Source of the DNA: Thermoanaerobacterales bacterium 50_218
GTDB taxonomy: Bacteria > Bacillota > DSM-12270 > Thermacetogeniales > Thermacetogeniaceae
Direction: 5' to 3'
DNA: 64,000 nucleotides
NCBI GenBank assembly: GCA_001508855.1
Contig: LGFL01000001.1
Coordinates: 48,336 to 112,335 of the forward strand
How positions within the stretch are numbered: the stretch's first letter is position 1; the number at the start of each line of letters is the position of its first letter. Below, piece after piece: positions 55,416 through 63,521 of the stretch. The position numbers were made by a program, and so were the translations under genes. Under the pieces are notes generated by a model. The model saw only the letters and a list, made by a program, of their open reading frames with translations, did no database searches and was not told where the DNA came from.

Positions 55416-55491
55416 GGGCAAGTGGCGAAGAGGTTAACGCTGCGGACTGCAAATCCGCCATGCGCCGGTTCAAATCCGGCCTTGCCCTCCA
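55416..55491 (+). tRNA. tRNA-Cys(GCA)
   Basis: Acceptor GGGCAAG/CTTGCCC, anticodon loop CTGCAAA within GCGGA/TCCGC, discriminator T (typical U73 of cysteine tRNA), CCA encoded. 76 nt. Confidence 0.96.
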
Positions 55492-55504
55492 TTTTTTTTA
55501 TGAT

Positions 55505-55594
55505 GCCGGGGTGGCGGAACTGGCAGACGCACGGGACTTAAAATCCCGGGGACACGCGCTGTCCGTGCGGGTTCAAGTCCCGCCCCCGGCACCA
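55505..55594 (+). tRNA. tRNA-Leu(TAA)
   Basis: Acceptor GCCGGGG/CCCCGGC, anticodon loop CTTAAAA within CGGGA/TCCCG, long variable arm, discriminator A, CCA encoded. 90 nt. Last of the cluster. Confidence 0.96.
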
Positions 55595-56004
55595 TTTAAT
55601 GTGCTTTTGTTTTTGATTTGTGATTTTCCTGGGCTGGAGTGTTAGAATCGGGCCGAGGTTTTTTTCTTTTATAGGGGATTTCAGATAAAAACCACGAATA
55701 ATGTGCTACCCTGAAAATATGATGCCTGCAAGGATAACCCTTTGTTTTCATCCTCTGATAGTATTAACAAAGGTGACATGGGTGTCTAAATGAGTTAAGG
55801 ATTAAGGAGGACTTTCTATTCGGATCAAGAAAGGATTATTTGGTGATATTGTTAGGCGTGTTTATTTTTAGGGATGCTGTGATCGGGCTTAGTGGAGCTA
55901 TCCCCTGAATTGCTGTGCTTTCAAGAGCTTTACACGATTTTCAAGAAAATTGCCAGGGGAATCGAGTAATACTAGGGTTAGAGCTAAAAAAGGAGTTGGC
56001 CTGG
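55595..56004 (+). other. Intergenic/leader region before transporter gene
   Basis: 410 bases. A terminator-like stem at 55628-55667 (CCT-GGC arms with GCC-AGG, then TTTTTTT) probably ends the tRNA transcript. No recognised riboswitch; a preQ1 aptamer was looked for, because of the downstream gene, but not found. AAGGAGG near 55806 precedes a 17-codon open frame that would need an ATT start, ending at a TAG in TATTTTTAG. Otherwise nothing supported. Confidence 0.45.
55628..55667 (+). terminator. Terminator of tRNA cluster
   Basis: CCTGGGCT (from 55628) and GGGCCGAGG (to 55658) pair with one internal mismatch, followed by TTTTTTTCTTTT. Confidence 0.65.
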
Positions 56005-56691
56005 TTGCGGTATAAGCTGTTTCCTGTTGTTGTCGGCTTTTTCGTGGCAGTTTTGCTGATCAGCAACACAACTGCTTGTAAAATTGTCCAGATTGGGCCT
56101 TTTTTGTTTGATGGGGGCACTTTAGTTTTTCCGATCTCCTACATTTTTGGGGATGTGTTAACCGAAGTCTATGGCTATAAACGCAGCAGGATTGCCATCT
56201 GGACTGGTTTTGGAGCTTGTGCCTTAATGGCCCTCGTTTATCAGTTGGTTGGGCTTGCTCCTCCTGCACCTGAATGGGGGCTCCAGGACGCCTATCAATC
56301 TATTCTCGGACAGACACCCCGGATTGTGCTTGCCAGTTTAATAGCATTTTGGTCCGGGGAATTTACTAATGCCTATGTTCTGGCAAAAATGAAGATGCTC
56401 ACCAGAGGCAGGTGGCTCTGGACGAGAACTATCGGAAGCACGGTTTGCGGTGAGTTTGTCGATTCATTTGTTTTCGTCGTTTTCGCCTTTTCAGGACTTT
56501 ATCAGCCGGGAGTGCTGGCATATATCATTTTGAGTAATTATGTTTTTAAAACACTTTATGAGGCTTTGGCGACACCTTTCACCTATATCCTCGTGGGATG
56601 GCTGAAAAAAGTTGAAAAGTGCGATGTTTACGATTATGATACAAGGTTCAATCCGTTTCTCATCGGTGACTTTGGTGATGATGCTGTTTAA
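56005..56691 (+). CDS. Queuosine-precursor transporter, VUT/YhhQ family
   Basis: 228 residues from TTG 56005, nine bases after AAAAAAGGAG. An in-frame GTG at 55915 has no ribosome site and would add a non-conserved tail. About six hydrophobic segments. Family motifs: FVAVLLISNTTACKIV, FPISYIFGDVLTEVYGYKRSR and FVDSFVFVVFAF with LSNYVFKTLYEALATP. YhhQ-like proteins import preQ0/preQ1 for queuosine synthesis. Queuosine modifies tRNAs with GUN anticodons, such as the tRNA-Asp(GTC) upstream. Confidence 0.92.
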   Translation: MRYKLFPVVVGFFVAVLLISNTTACKIVQIGPFLFDGGTLVFPISYIFGDVLTEVYGYKRSRIAIWTGFGACALMALVYQLVGLAPPAPEWGLQDAYQSILGQTPRIVLASLIAFWSGEFTNAYVLAKMKMLTRGRWLWTRTIGSTVCGEFVDSFVFVVFAFSGLYQPGVLAYIILSNYVFKTLYEALATPFTYILVGWLKKVEKCDVYDYDTRFNPFLIGDFGDDAV

Positions 56692-56774
56692 CTAGTCTCG
56701 TTCCCTCCTAACAACTGGGTGGCTCCGGGCATAGGATATCTTGGAGTTGCTCGTTGTGGGAGGGGATGAAAAGA

Positions 56775-57464
56775 GTGATCCTTGTAGTAATCGATCCCGG
56801 ACACGGGGGGAGGGATCCTGGAGCAGTTTCCCCAGATGGGGAACAGGAAAAGGAACAGGTTTTAAAAATTGCTCGTCAGATCAAGGCGTTGGAGGCTGGG
56901 TTTGGTGGAAAGGTGAGGTTTTATTTGACTAGAGACGGTGATTGGGAACTGAGTCCGGAGGCAAGGGCTAACCTGGCAAACAGGCTCCAGGCAAGGTATT
57001 TCATCTCTTTGCATCAGAACAGTGATCGCAAGCATCAGGGACGAGGAGTTGAAGTTTACGCCCTGGCGCCTGGTGGGGAAGGTGAGAAATTGGCCCATCG
57101 GCTCCTGGAATCGCTGGTGGAGATGACAGGATTGCGTAATCGAGGAGTAAAGTTTGCTAATTTTGCTGTTTTGCGCCTTACCAAAATGCCTGCCGTTCTC
57201 TGTGAGTGCGGTTTTTTAGGAACACCTCAAGAAGCAGAGATCATTACCAAACCATCGTTTCACAGATTGGCTGCACTGGCTATCTGTAAAGGACTGGCAG
57301 ATTATTTAGGTTGCCCTTTTCGGGAAAGTTGGGGAACAGACAGCCTCTCTCGATTGCAGCAGTTGGGGTTGCTTCCTTTGGACATTGAGCCTTATGAAGA
57401 AGTAACCTGGGAAGAGTTTGCTTCTGTTGTCGAGCGCCTTTTAGATGTGGAGGGTAAGTTGTAG
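56775..57464 (+). CDS. N-acetylmuramoyl-L-alanine amidase (Amidase_3)
   Basis: 229 residues from GTG 56775, nine bases after GGGAGGGG; ATG 56766 directly abuts that site. Zinc-site motifs: VVIDPGHGGRDPGAV, FISLHQNSDR and the catalytic glutamate in VLCECGFLGTPQE. A short C-terminal extension of about 50 residues (SLSRLQQLGLLP) has no known domain. No signal peptide is visible, unlike most cell-wall amidases, so CwlD-like or cytoplasmic/other use is unclear. Confidence 0.88.
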   Translation: MILVVIDPGHGGRDPGAVSPDGEQEKEQVLKIARQIKALEAGFGGKVRFYLTRDGDWELSPEARANLANRLQARYFISLHQNSDRKHQGRGVEVYALAPGGEGEKLAHRLLESLVEMTGLRNRGVKFANFAVLRLTKMPAVLCECGFLGTPQEAEIITKPSFHRLAALAICKGLADYLGCPFRESWGTDSLSRLQQLGLLPLDIEPYEEVTWEEFASVVERLLDVEGKL

Positions 57465-57570
57465 CTTCTAAGGGAAAGATTTAAAGTAGGGATGTAAAGG
57501 ATCCAGGAGGATCTTTGACGAAAAAGGCTAATAGAATCAAGGAATAAGGGTTAGGGGGCCCTTTGAGGAA

Positions 57571-58779
57571 ATGGCTGAACCAAGGGTATCTGTTATCGGT
57601 GGGGGTCCTGCTGGTCTTGCTGCTGCGTTAGAAGGGCGCAGACTCGGCTTGAAGGTCGATTTGTTTGAAAAAAGAAAGATCGGAGAAAACATTCGGTGTG
57701 CTGAGGGGTTTATCGATTCTCTACGTCTTTTAGGGAAGCCAGAGGCTGGAGTTCGCTTCAAAGTCAAAGAAGCTATTCTCAAGGTTAAGCGGGAGTTCCG
57801 GGTAAACTGCGAAAGCATCAATCTCTGGATGATTGATAGGAAGGAATGGCAGTGCTATCTTGCAGATAAGGCCCGTTCTGCAGGGGTGAGGATTTACGAA
57901 AACTGCAGGATAACTCCTGAACTCCTGAAACAATTGCAAGAGGATTACGACTGGGTAATTGATGCCAGTGGAGTGCCTTCGGTCACTTCATTGGCTTTTG
58001 GTTTTCGGGACTACTACCGTCGCCATGGGGCGATTACAGCACAGTATGTGGTCGAAGGCGATTTTTCCTATTTAGGGGACAGGCTCAAGTTTGTCTTATT
58101 ACCCAACTATCTGGGTTATTGCTGGATATTTCCGAAAGGGCGTGATGAGTTCGGAAGAGAGACGGCAAATGTGGGTATTGGATGGTTTCAAGGAGAGAGA
58201 CCTGGTGAATCTATCTGGAGGGAACTTGACAGGTTCGTAGAACGAGAAGGGATTACAGGAAAAATTTTAAAAAAATTTGGAGGAATAGTTCCCATCAGGT
58301 TACGCCAAAATTTGCAGTATGATAATATTTTGCTTGTAGGAGATGCCGCTGGTTGTGCTTCTCCCATGCATGGGGGAGGAATTGATCTGGCATTTATCAC
58401 CGGGCAGTTGGCTGCCAGGTGGATCGCTACCCTACAAGAAAAGAGGGGGGATTTTTCCCGGGAAGTCTGGCAATTGTTGGGACCAAAACTCGAGGTAGAA
58501 AAACGCTTATGTGAACTCTGGATGAAGGCTGGTTTTGATTTCCTTGACGGTCTTGCAAGTTTTGTGACCCGGGATTATCGGCAGATCACCCCATGGTTCC
58601 TTCTGCGTAACTTCCCGACCCTGATTAGGGAGTTGAGGGCAGGGATGCGCTTTTGGTCTGGATTGACCCTGGGTGACTGGACTGGAGGAGGGGGAGTTTT
58701 CGGAATCTTCTGCCCTGAAGGGGTCTTTTTTCTGAAGAAGTTGGTAAGTTTTTTTATCCACTTCACCGGTGGGAGGTAA
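57571..58779 (+). CDS. Geranylgeranyl-reductase family FAD-dependent oxidoreductase
   Basis: 402 residues, ATG start with GAGGAA close before it. The N-terminal FAD motif SVIGGGPAGLAAALEGRRLG and the second FAD motif LLVGDAAGCASPMHGGGIDL are intact, and RCAEGFID and YCWIFPKGRD match the geranylgeranyl reductase/PHBH-like family. Members reduce isoprenoid chains or act on other hydrophobic substrates; the target here is unknown. Its last 273 bases lie antisense to the L,D-transpeptidase reading frame. Confidence 0.85.
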   Translation: MAEPRVSVIGGGPAGLAAALEGRRLGLKVDLFEKRKIGENIRCAEGFIDSLRLLGKPEAGVRFKVKEAILKVKREFRVNCESINLWMIDRKEWQCYLADKARSAGVRIYENCRITPELLKQLQEDYDWVIDASGVPSVTSLAFGFRDYYRRHGAITAQYVVEGDFSYLGDRLKFVLLPNYLGYCWIFPKGRDEFGRETANVGIGWFQGERPGESIWRELDRFVEREGITGKILKKFGGIVPIRLRQNLQYDNILLVGDAAGCASPMHGGGIDLAFITGQLAARWIATLQEKRGDFSREVWQLLGPKLEVEKRLCELWMKAGFDFLDGLASFVTRDYRQITPWFLLRNFPTLIRELRAGMRFWSGLTLGDWTGGGGVFGIFCPEGVFFLKKLVSFFIHFTGGR

Positions 58780-59394
58780 GCCAGTGGAGGCTTGGAAATA
58801 GCGAACTGCCAACTCGGTGAGTGTTCCGTACCAGCCGTCACAGAGCCCAAAATACATCTTCATGTTTTTCAGACACAACTGGACGTAAACCACATCGGGG
58901 CCACAGCAACCGGTTTTCAGTAGCCTGCGCCAGGAGTTGGTCGTCCAGTGGGGTTGACCGATAATCTTGACTGGCGTACCGATCTCAACGATTTCGAAGA
59001 CCTGGAGAATGTCTTTGTTGAACATCCGGACGCAGCCTGCGGAAGCTGCGGTTCCTATTGTCCAGGGTTTGTTGGTGCCGTGGATTCCGTAGATGCCCCA
59101 AGGGACATTTAGTCCAAGCCAGCGGCTTCCGAAACCTCCACCCCAGTTGTATCCTTTATGAATGATTTTCCATTCACCGACAGGTGTTGGCGTTTCAGGT
59201 TTGCCAACTGCTACCGGAAATTCTTTGTAGATTTTGTTGTTGATCAGTATTGATAGAGTTTTTTTCTCGGTGTCCACCAGAAGACTCACATTTTCTTCGG
59301 TTTTTGAAAAGCAGATTTTTGCTGAAACAAGGAGAGTGATAAGCATTGTGATGAGGAGTATGTTCGAAGCGATTACCCGTTTCAAAGGAAACAC
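58507..59394 (-). CDS. L,D-transpeptidase with peptidoglycan-binding domain
   Basis: 295 residues from GTG 59394 with GGGGGATC before it. A signal peptide or anchor (about residues 8-30), a YkuD domain (about 35-145) with H105 in GIHGTNKP and the nucleophile in S118-A-G-C121-V-R123, then a peptidoglycan-binding fold (about 155-222, ending GEVDKKTYQLLQKK). The last 70 or so residues are proline/serine/lysine-rich and read against the flavoprotein gene. That tail has no domain and may result from a lost stop codon. It cross-links peptidoglycan 3-3 or anchors proteins outside the membrane. Confidence 0.88.
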   Translation of the reverse strand: MFPLKRVIASNILLITMLITLLVSAKICFSKTEENVSLLVDTEKKTLSILINNKIYKEFPVAVGKPETPTPVGEWKIIHKGYNWGGGFGSRWLGLNVPWGIYGIHGTNKPWTIGTAASAGCVRMFNKDILQVFEIVEIGTPVKIIGQPHWTTNSWRRLLKTGCCGPDVVYVQLCLKNMKMYFGLCDGWYGTLTELAVRYFQASTGLPPTGEVDKKTYQLLQKKDPFRAEDSENSPSSSPVTQGQSRPKAHPCPQLPNQGREVTQKEPWGDLPIIPGHKTCKTVKEIKTSLHPEFT

Positions 59395-59509
59395 TGCTGA
59401 TCCCCCCTGTACGAGGTGTGAGTTTCTGTTTGTTTTATTATTTCCCTTTTAAAGAAAATCACGACCTTCAGAATGCGTACTGGTTTGCCAGAAATTGGAG
59501 GTAAATGGG

Positions 59510-60154
59510 ATGCATGTGATCATCATAGGTTGCGGAAGCTTGGGCTCCCTGTTGGCCAAGACCTTGTCAGAGGAAGGACACGATGTGGTTGTCATTGATC
59601 GCGAGAGAACTTCGTTAGAGAGTCTGGGATCAGGCTTTAATGGGACAACACTGGTAGGAATAGGGATTGATATTGATGTCCTAAAAAAGGCGGGTATCGA
59701 AAACACTGATGCTCTTGCTGCGGTTACTACAGATGACAACACGAATATCATGGCTGCCCAGGTTGCCAGAGAACTTTTTCAAGTTCCGAAGGTGATTGCC
59801 AGAATATACGACCCAGAGCGGGAACAGATTTATCATGATTTTGGCTTGGAGACTGTATCTCCGATCAAAATTGCTGCCAGTCAGGTCAGGTATGCTTTGG
59901 AGTCCCGGAAGTTCCGGCACCGTTTTTCTCCCAATGAAGACCTGGAACTGGTTGAATTTGAAGTTCCCCCTGGGCTTCAAGGAAAAAAAATTAGTCAACT
60001 TCAGATCGAAGGCCGTTTTCGGATTGCCGGGGTAGTTCGTCACGGTGAGGGAATCATCCCCGGTGATGATTTTGTTCTGCAAGCAGGTGATACGGTTTTG
60101 TGTTTAGTAGAAAAAGGTAGCATCCGCAAAGTTCAGGCGAAACTACATCTGTGA
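59510..60154 (+). CDS. Potassium uptake RCK protein TrkA/KtrA-like, first copy
   Basis: 214 residues from ATG 59510 after GGAGG; an ATG at 59495 precedes the site. One RCK unit: Rossmann start HVIIIGCGSLGSLLAKTL with VVVIDRE acidic end, then a TrkA-C domain (LQGKKISQLQIEGRF). It binds nucleotide and gates TrkH/KtrB. It is followed 19 bases later by a second RCK gene, so the gating ring may be a heteromer. Confidence 0.9.
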   Translation: MHVIIIGCGSLGSLLAKTLSEEGHDVVVIDRERTSLESLGSGFNGTTLVGIGIDIDVLKKAGIENTDALAAVTTDDNTNIMAAQVARELFQVPKVIARIYDPEREQIYHDFGLETVSPIKIAASQVRYALESRKFRHRFSPNEDLELVEFEVPPGLQGKKISQLQIEGRFRIAGVVRHGEGIIPGDDFVLQAGDTVLCLVEKGSIRKVQAKLHL

Positions 60155-60173
60155 AAACAGGGGGAATAAGGTG

Positions 60174-60899
60174 ATGAAGGTCCTTGTAGCTGGGGGAGGG
60201 AAGGTTGGTTATTATCTTGTGAAGACCCTTCTCGACGAGGGGCACGAGGTTTCTCTTGTGGAAATTGACAGCAGAGTCTGCCACACCATTGCCACAGAAT
60301 TAGATGTTTTAATCATCAATGGGGATGCCACAAGACCGGACATCCTTGCCGATGCTGGGGCCCAGGATGCAAATGTGGTTGCTGCAGTAACCGGAAAGGA
60401 TGAGGTAAACCTCGTGATCTGTCAACTGGCGAAAAGAAAGTTTGGTGTTCCTAGGACTGTGGCTCGGGTGAATAATCCTAAGAACCAACGGGCATTAGAA
60501 CTCTTAGGAGTTGATGTGGCAGTTAGTAGCACTGCGGTTATTGCCCACTTTATTGAGGAAAGCATGGCCCTTTACCACTGGAAAACTCTGTTGACTTTTC
60601 ATCGAGGAAACATGCATATTGTGGAAATGGAGCTTGACCCTCATTCTCCTGCAGTTGGAAGGAAGATCGAAGACCTTAACCTTCCTCGTGATTGCGTTTT
60701 GGTTGCTGTAATTCGGGGAGAGGATGTCGTGATTCCTCGTGGTAATACTTTTCTCGAGGTCGGTGACGAGATCCTGGCGGTGACCCGCTCTGATGTGCAG
60801 CATGAGCTAGTGCAGCAACTGACCGGAAAGAAACCGCACGGGCTTCGCAGGGAAAACAGGTTAGGGGGAATCCTGCGTGGCAGAAAACAGGTCGACTAA
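60174..60899 (+). CDS. Potassium uptake RCK protein TrkA/KtrA-like, second copy
   Basis: 241 residues from ATG 60174 after GGGGGAATAAGG. RCK fold: KVLVAGGGKVGYYLVKTL, LVEIDSRVCHTIA, then TrkA-C (VGRKIEDLNLPRDCVL). It is longer than the first copy by a basic C-terminal tail (GLRRENRLGGILRGRKQ). The last 23 bases overlap the small membrane-peptide gene in another frame. Confidence 0.9.
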   Translation: MKVLVAGGGKVGYYLVKTLLDEGHEVSLVEIDSRVCHTIATELDVLIINGDATRPDILADAGAQDANVVAAVTGKDEVNLVICQLAKRKFGVPRTVARVNNPKNQRALELLGVDVAVSSTAVIAHFIEESMALYHWKTLLTFHRGNMHIVEMELDPHSPAVGRKIEDLNLPRDCVLVAVIRGEDVVIPRGNTFLEVGDEILAVTRSDVQHELVQQLTGKKPHGLRRENRLGGILRGRKQVD

Positions 60900-61008
60900 G
60901 CGGCTCTTTCAAGGCAAAACTGTTTTCCTTGGGATCATCGTTGAGTTGGGTGTGGTCGTTGTTCTTGTTTTCAGCGGGATTATTGTTAGTTGGCTGGTGA
61001 CTTGGTAA
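60877..61008 (+). CDS. 43-residue single-pass membrane peptide in potassium operon
   Basis: GTG 60877 (after TTAGGGGGA, about 8 bases) to TAA 61006-61008. The start is basic and polar (MAENRSTKRLFQGK), followed by one hydrophobic segment of about 28 residues (FLGIIVELGVVVVLVFSG and IIVSWLVTW). It overlaps the second trkA by 23 bases, and its stop overlaps the trkH start (TAATG). This tight coupling argues for a real gene. No family is recognised. It could be a small TrkH-associated subunit comparable in concept to KdpF. Confidence 0.7.
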   Translation: MAENRSTKRLFQGKTVFLGIIVELGVVVVLVFSGIIVSWLVTW

Positions 61009-62516
61009 TGCGGCAGCGGAAGCTAAAACTTGACATTCTCCTCATTTTTTATTATGCGGCCCTGATCATCATGGGTTTGGGTGCTACCATGCTCGTCCCG
61101 GCTGTTGTTGCCCTTGGTTTTCGCGAGTGGAATACTGCGCTCGACTTTGTGATTGCGATTCTGCTTTCTTTTCTGACGGGCAACATTTTCCTCCTTTTTG
61201 TTCCACAAGAGATCCGCAAGTTGAAGTTGTCTTGGCTGCACGGGATGGTAGCAGTTACCGTTGCCTGGTTTGTGGGGATGATCATTGGTGCTGTTCCTTA
61301 TTATCTTAGTGGTTTTTACGGTTCCTTCCTTGATGCCGCTTTTGACGTCATGAGTGGACTGACAACAACAGGTCTGACCCTCGTTCAGGACCTCGACCAC
61401 GTGCCCTACGGTATCAACATGTGGAGACATCTCCTGACTTTCATCGGGGGGCAGGGTGTTGTCGTTCTTGCTCTCAGTTTTTTGTTTCGCGACATTTCCG
61501 GGGCCTTCAAGTTGTACGTGGGTGAAGCTAAGGAAGAGCAGATTCTTCCCAACACCCGAAATACCGCTCGGGTTATCTGGATCATCAGTGTGATTTACCT
61601 TTTTGTTGGAACTGTTGTCTTCTGGCTGATTGGGATGGTGATCGGGCTTTCTCCTTTGAGAGCCTTTTTTCATGGTCTGTGGGTTTTTATGGCTGCTTGG
61701 AGTACAGGAGGCTTTGCTCCTCAAAGCCAGAACATCATGTACTACCACAGTGTTCTCTACGAACTTGCCTGTTTCTTTTTTATAACCGTGGGTTCCTTTA
61801 ATTTCGCCTTACATTACAATGTTTTTCGGGGAAACTACCGAGAAGTATGGAGGAATATGGAGATCATCACCTTCTTTACAACTTTTTCTTTACTCTTTCT
61901 GGTGGTTGCTTGCGGATTAGCGAAATTGGGTGTTTACACCGGTTTTTCAGAGGTGTTTCGTAAGGGCTTTTTCCACGTTCTTTCGGCCCATACCGGAACT
62001 GGGTTCATGACGATTTATTCTTCACAGTTCCACGGTTGGAGTGAACTAGCAATTTCAGGGCTGCTTGTGGCCATGCTACTAGGGGGCTCTGCCTGCTCAA
62101 CCGCTGGTGGCTTTAAAGCACTTCGTGTTGGTATTATCTGGCATACTCTGCTCCGTGAGGTAAAGCGCCTGATCAGTCCGGAAAGCGCCATCATTGCCGA
62201 AAAGTTTCACCACATCAGAGACGTTCTCCTCGAAGAACGTCACGTGCGCGGGGCGATGTTGACTGTTCTCCTTTACATAGTGACGTTCGTAATTACGGCA
62301 ATTATCGGGACTGCCTGCGGTTTTCCGCTTTATGATGCGGCTTTTGAGGCAGCCTCGGCCACTGCCAATGTCGGTTTAAGCATTGGGGTGACTACACCTG
62401 CTATGCCAGCAGTCCTCAAAGTTGTTTACATTTTTGTGATGTGGGCGGGAAGGTTGGAGTTTATGGCCGTGTTGGCTGGAGTTGCGTTTATTTTTGAGGC
62501 GGTGCGGCGCAGATGA
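61008..62516 (+). CDS. Potassium transporter TrkH/KtrB family
   Basis: 502 residues from ATG 61008, overlapping the preceding stop; an in-frame TTG at 60990 is inside the small-peptide gene. Membrane protein with four selectivity-filter repeats: VMSGLTTTGLT, WSTGGFAP, SAHTGTGFMT and ATANVGLSIG, plus LLGGSACSTAGGFKALR, which is typical of TrkH. It conducts K+ with RCK control by the two preceding proteins. Confidence 0.94.
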   Translation: MRQRKLKLDILLIFYYAALIIMGLGATMLVPAVVALGFREWNTALDFVIAILLSFLTGNIFLLFVPQEIRKLKLSWLHGMVAVTVAWFVGMIIGAVPYYLSGFYGSFLDAAFDVMSGLTTTGLTLVQDLDHVPYGINMWRHLLTFIGGQGVVVLALSFLFRDISGAFKLYVGEAKEEQILPNTRNTARVIWIISVIYLFVGTVVFWLIGMVIGLSPLRAFFHGLWVFMAAWSTGGFAPQSQNIMYYHSVLYELACFFFITVGSFNFALHYNVFRGNYREVWRNMEIITFFTTFSLLFLVVACGLAKLGVYTGFSEVFRKGFFHVLSAHTGTGFMTIYSSQFHGWSELAISGLLVAMLLGGSACSTAGGFKALRVGIIWHTLLREVKRLISPESAIIAEKFHHIRDVLLEERHVRGAMLTVLLYIVTFVITAIIGTACGFPLYDAAFEAASATANVGLSIGVTTPAMPAVLKVVYIFVMWAGRLEFMAVLAGVAFIFEAVRRR

Positions 62517-63001
62517 GGAGGATAACACTTCTGGTTTTGGTAATGCTTCTGTTGGTTCCACATCAGGTCATCGCTGCGCCAGTTTCCAGTTCCGAGTTGC
62601 TGGAGAATTCCGACTACTATGATCAGAAGATGGTTGAATTTGAAGGAGAAGTTGTCGGTGATGTGATGGTCAGGGGCAAAAACGCCTGGGTTCCGGTAAG
62701 TGACGGAGAAAACACTTTGAGCGTCTGGATGCCGGTTGCTTTTGCAAAAAAAATCAAATATATTGGCAGGTATCAGGTTCGTGGAGACAAGGTTTGGGTA
62801 AAAGGAATATTTTACAAATCATGTCCTGAACACGGTGGCTCTCTTGACATCCATGCTCAGAGCTTTAGGGTGTTAGAACCGGGGTACGAAGTGACCATTC
62901 CCCTAGATATGTCTCGCTTGTTCACAGTGGTAATCCTGGGTATCCTGACTGCGGCTCTTATTCTTGTGAATCACTATCTTGGAAGGGGCTACTATTTCTA
63001 A
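62513..63001 (+). CDS. Membrane-anchored OB-fold-like protein
   Basis: 162 residues, ATG 62513 overlapping the trkH stop (ATGA). A signal peptide (about residues 1-22, ending VIAAP), then a beta-rich domain of about 95 residues (YYDQKMVEFEGEVVGDVM, NAWVPVSDGENTLSVWMP, WVKGIFYKSCPEHGG) typical of nucleic-acid-binding-like OB folds found in secreted proteins, and a C-terminal TM helix (about 136-155). Coupling to trkH suggests a linked role, but the function is unknown. Confidence 0.75.
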   Translation: MRRITLLVLVMLLLVPHQVIAAPVSSSELLENSDYYDQKMVEFEGEVVGDVMVRGKNAWVPVSDGENTLSVWMPVAFAKKIKYIGRYQVRGDKVWVKGIFYKSCPEHGGSLDIHAQSFRVLEPGYEVTIPLDMSRLFTVVILGILTAALILVNHYLGRGYYF

Positions 63002-63010
63002 AAATTGGGC

Positions 63011-63040
63011 TTGACCGGTTGTGTGCTCATGGGGTATAAT
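63011..63040 (+). promoter_or_regulatory. Sigma-A promoter for tRNA-Val(GAC)
   Basis: TTGACC (63011-63016), 18 bases, TATAAT (63035-63040). Confidence 0.85.
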
Positions 63041-63078
63041 GCTAGCGTAAGTGCAAATCAAGATGTAGGTATTTAAGT

Positions 63079-63153
63079 GGGCGCGTAGCTCAGGGGGAGA
63101 GCACCTCCTTGACGCGGAGGGGGTCGGAGGTTCAAATCCTTCCGCGCCCACCA
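63079..63153 (+). tRNA. tRNA-Val(GAC)
   Basis: Acceptor GGGCGCG/CGCGCCC, anticodon loop TTGACGC within CCTCC/GGAGG, T-loop GTTCAAATC, discriminator A, CCA encoded. 75 nt. A second valine tRNA besides Val(TAC) at 55.0 kb. Confidence 0.96.
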
Positions 63154-63154
63154 G

Positions 63155-63233
63155 TAGGGAACCCTCAAACCCGCAAGGCACAAGGCTTTGCGGGTTTTTG
63201 AATTTTTTGGGAGGGGCCGGATAGGGTTCCCTA
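63155..63233. repeat. Perfect 11-base inverted repeat around tRNA-Val terminator
   Basis: TAGGGAACCCT (63155-63165) and its reverse complement AGGGTTCCCTA (63223-63233). The left arm starts two bases after the tRNA CCA. A terminator hairpin lies between the arms. Confidence 0.75.
63166..63199 (+). terminator. Terminator after tRNA-Val(GAC)
   Basis: CAAACCCGCAAG (from 63166) and CTTTGCGGGTTTTTG pair with one extra base, followed by AATTTTTTGG. Confidence 0.88.
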
Positions 63234-63521
63234 AGAACCCCGTGAAATCTGAGTTTTTCCGCAAGCAGTCGGGCAGGAGTCGGGCAAGAGTCGGGCATCA
63301 AAATCTGGAAACCGGAGGGCCCGCGCCGCGGAAGTCCTCTTAGCTTCAAAAGAGGGAATAAGCCGGGCGGTTTCTTTTTTGGAGAATGCTTCTGCGCTTT
63401 CGAGGGGGCGTCGCGGCATTGGAACGAAGACGTTCGTCAGCAGTCCTTTGATGCAACACCGGGGGAAGCAGTGTTTCTGGTGCGGGTGGGGGTGCACCGC
63501 CCGCAGGCTTCCCTCTAGGGG
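63200..63521. other. GC-rich non-coding region with tandem repeat
   Basis: No supported gene. It holds the right arm of the inverted repeat and a tandem repeat at 63267-63299. Composition appears richer in G and C than the preceding genes. Short minus-strand frames here are not protein-like or are antisense to the tRNA. Confidence 0.5.
63267..63299. repeat. Three-copy 11-base tandem repeat
   Basis: AGTCGGGCAGG, AGTCGGGCAAG and AGTCGGGCATC in direct succession, 113 bases after the tRNA-Val CCA end. Confidence 0.85.

Noticed and set aside
55460..55645. Plus-strand frame across tRNA-Cys and tRNA-Leu
   Set aside because: Covers two structured tRNA genes; artefact.
55860..55970. preQ1 riboswitch before the queuosine-precursor transporter
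   Set aside because: GGGAT/ATCCC arms exist at about 55871-55904, but the conserved loop and A-rich tail of preQ1 classes I-III could not be matched.
63073..63264. Minus-strand open frame across tRNA-Val, containing KDLNLRPPPRQGGALPLS
   Set aside because: This is the familiar antisense translation of a tRNA gene, not a protein.
63267..63299. Start of a CRISPR array
   Set aside because: Units are 11 bases in direct tandem with no spacers.
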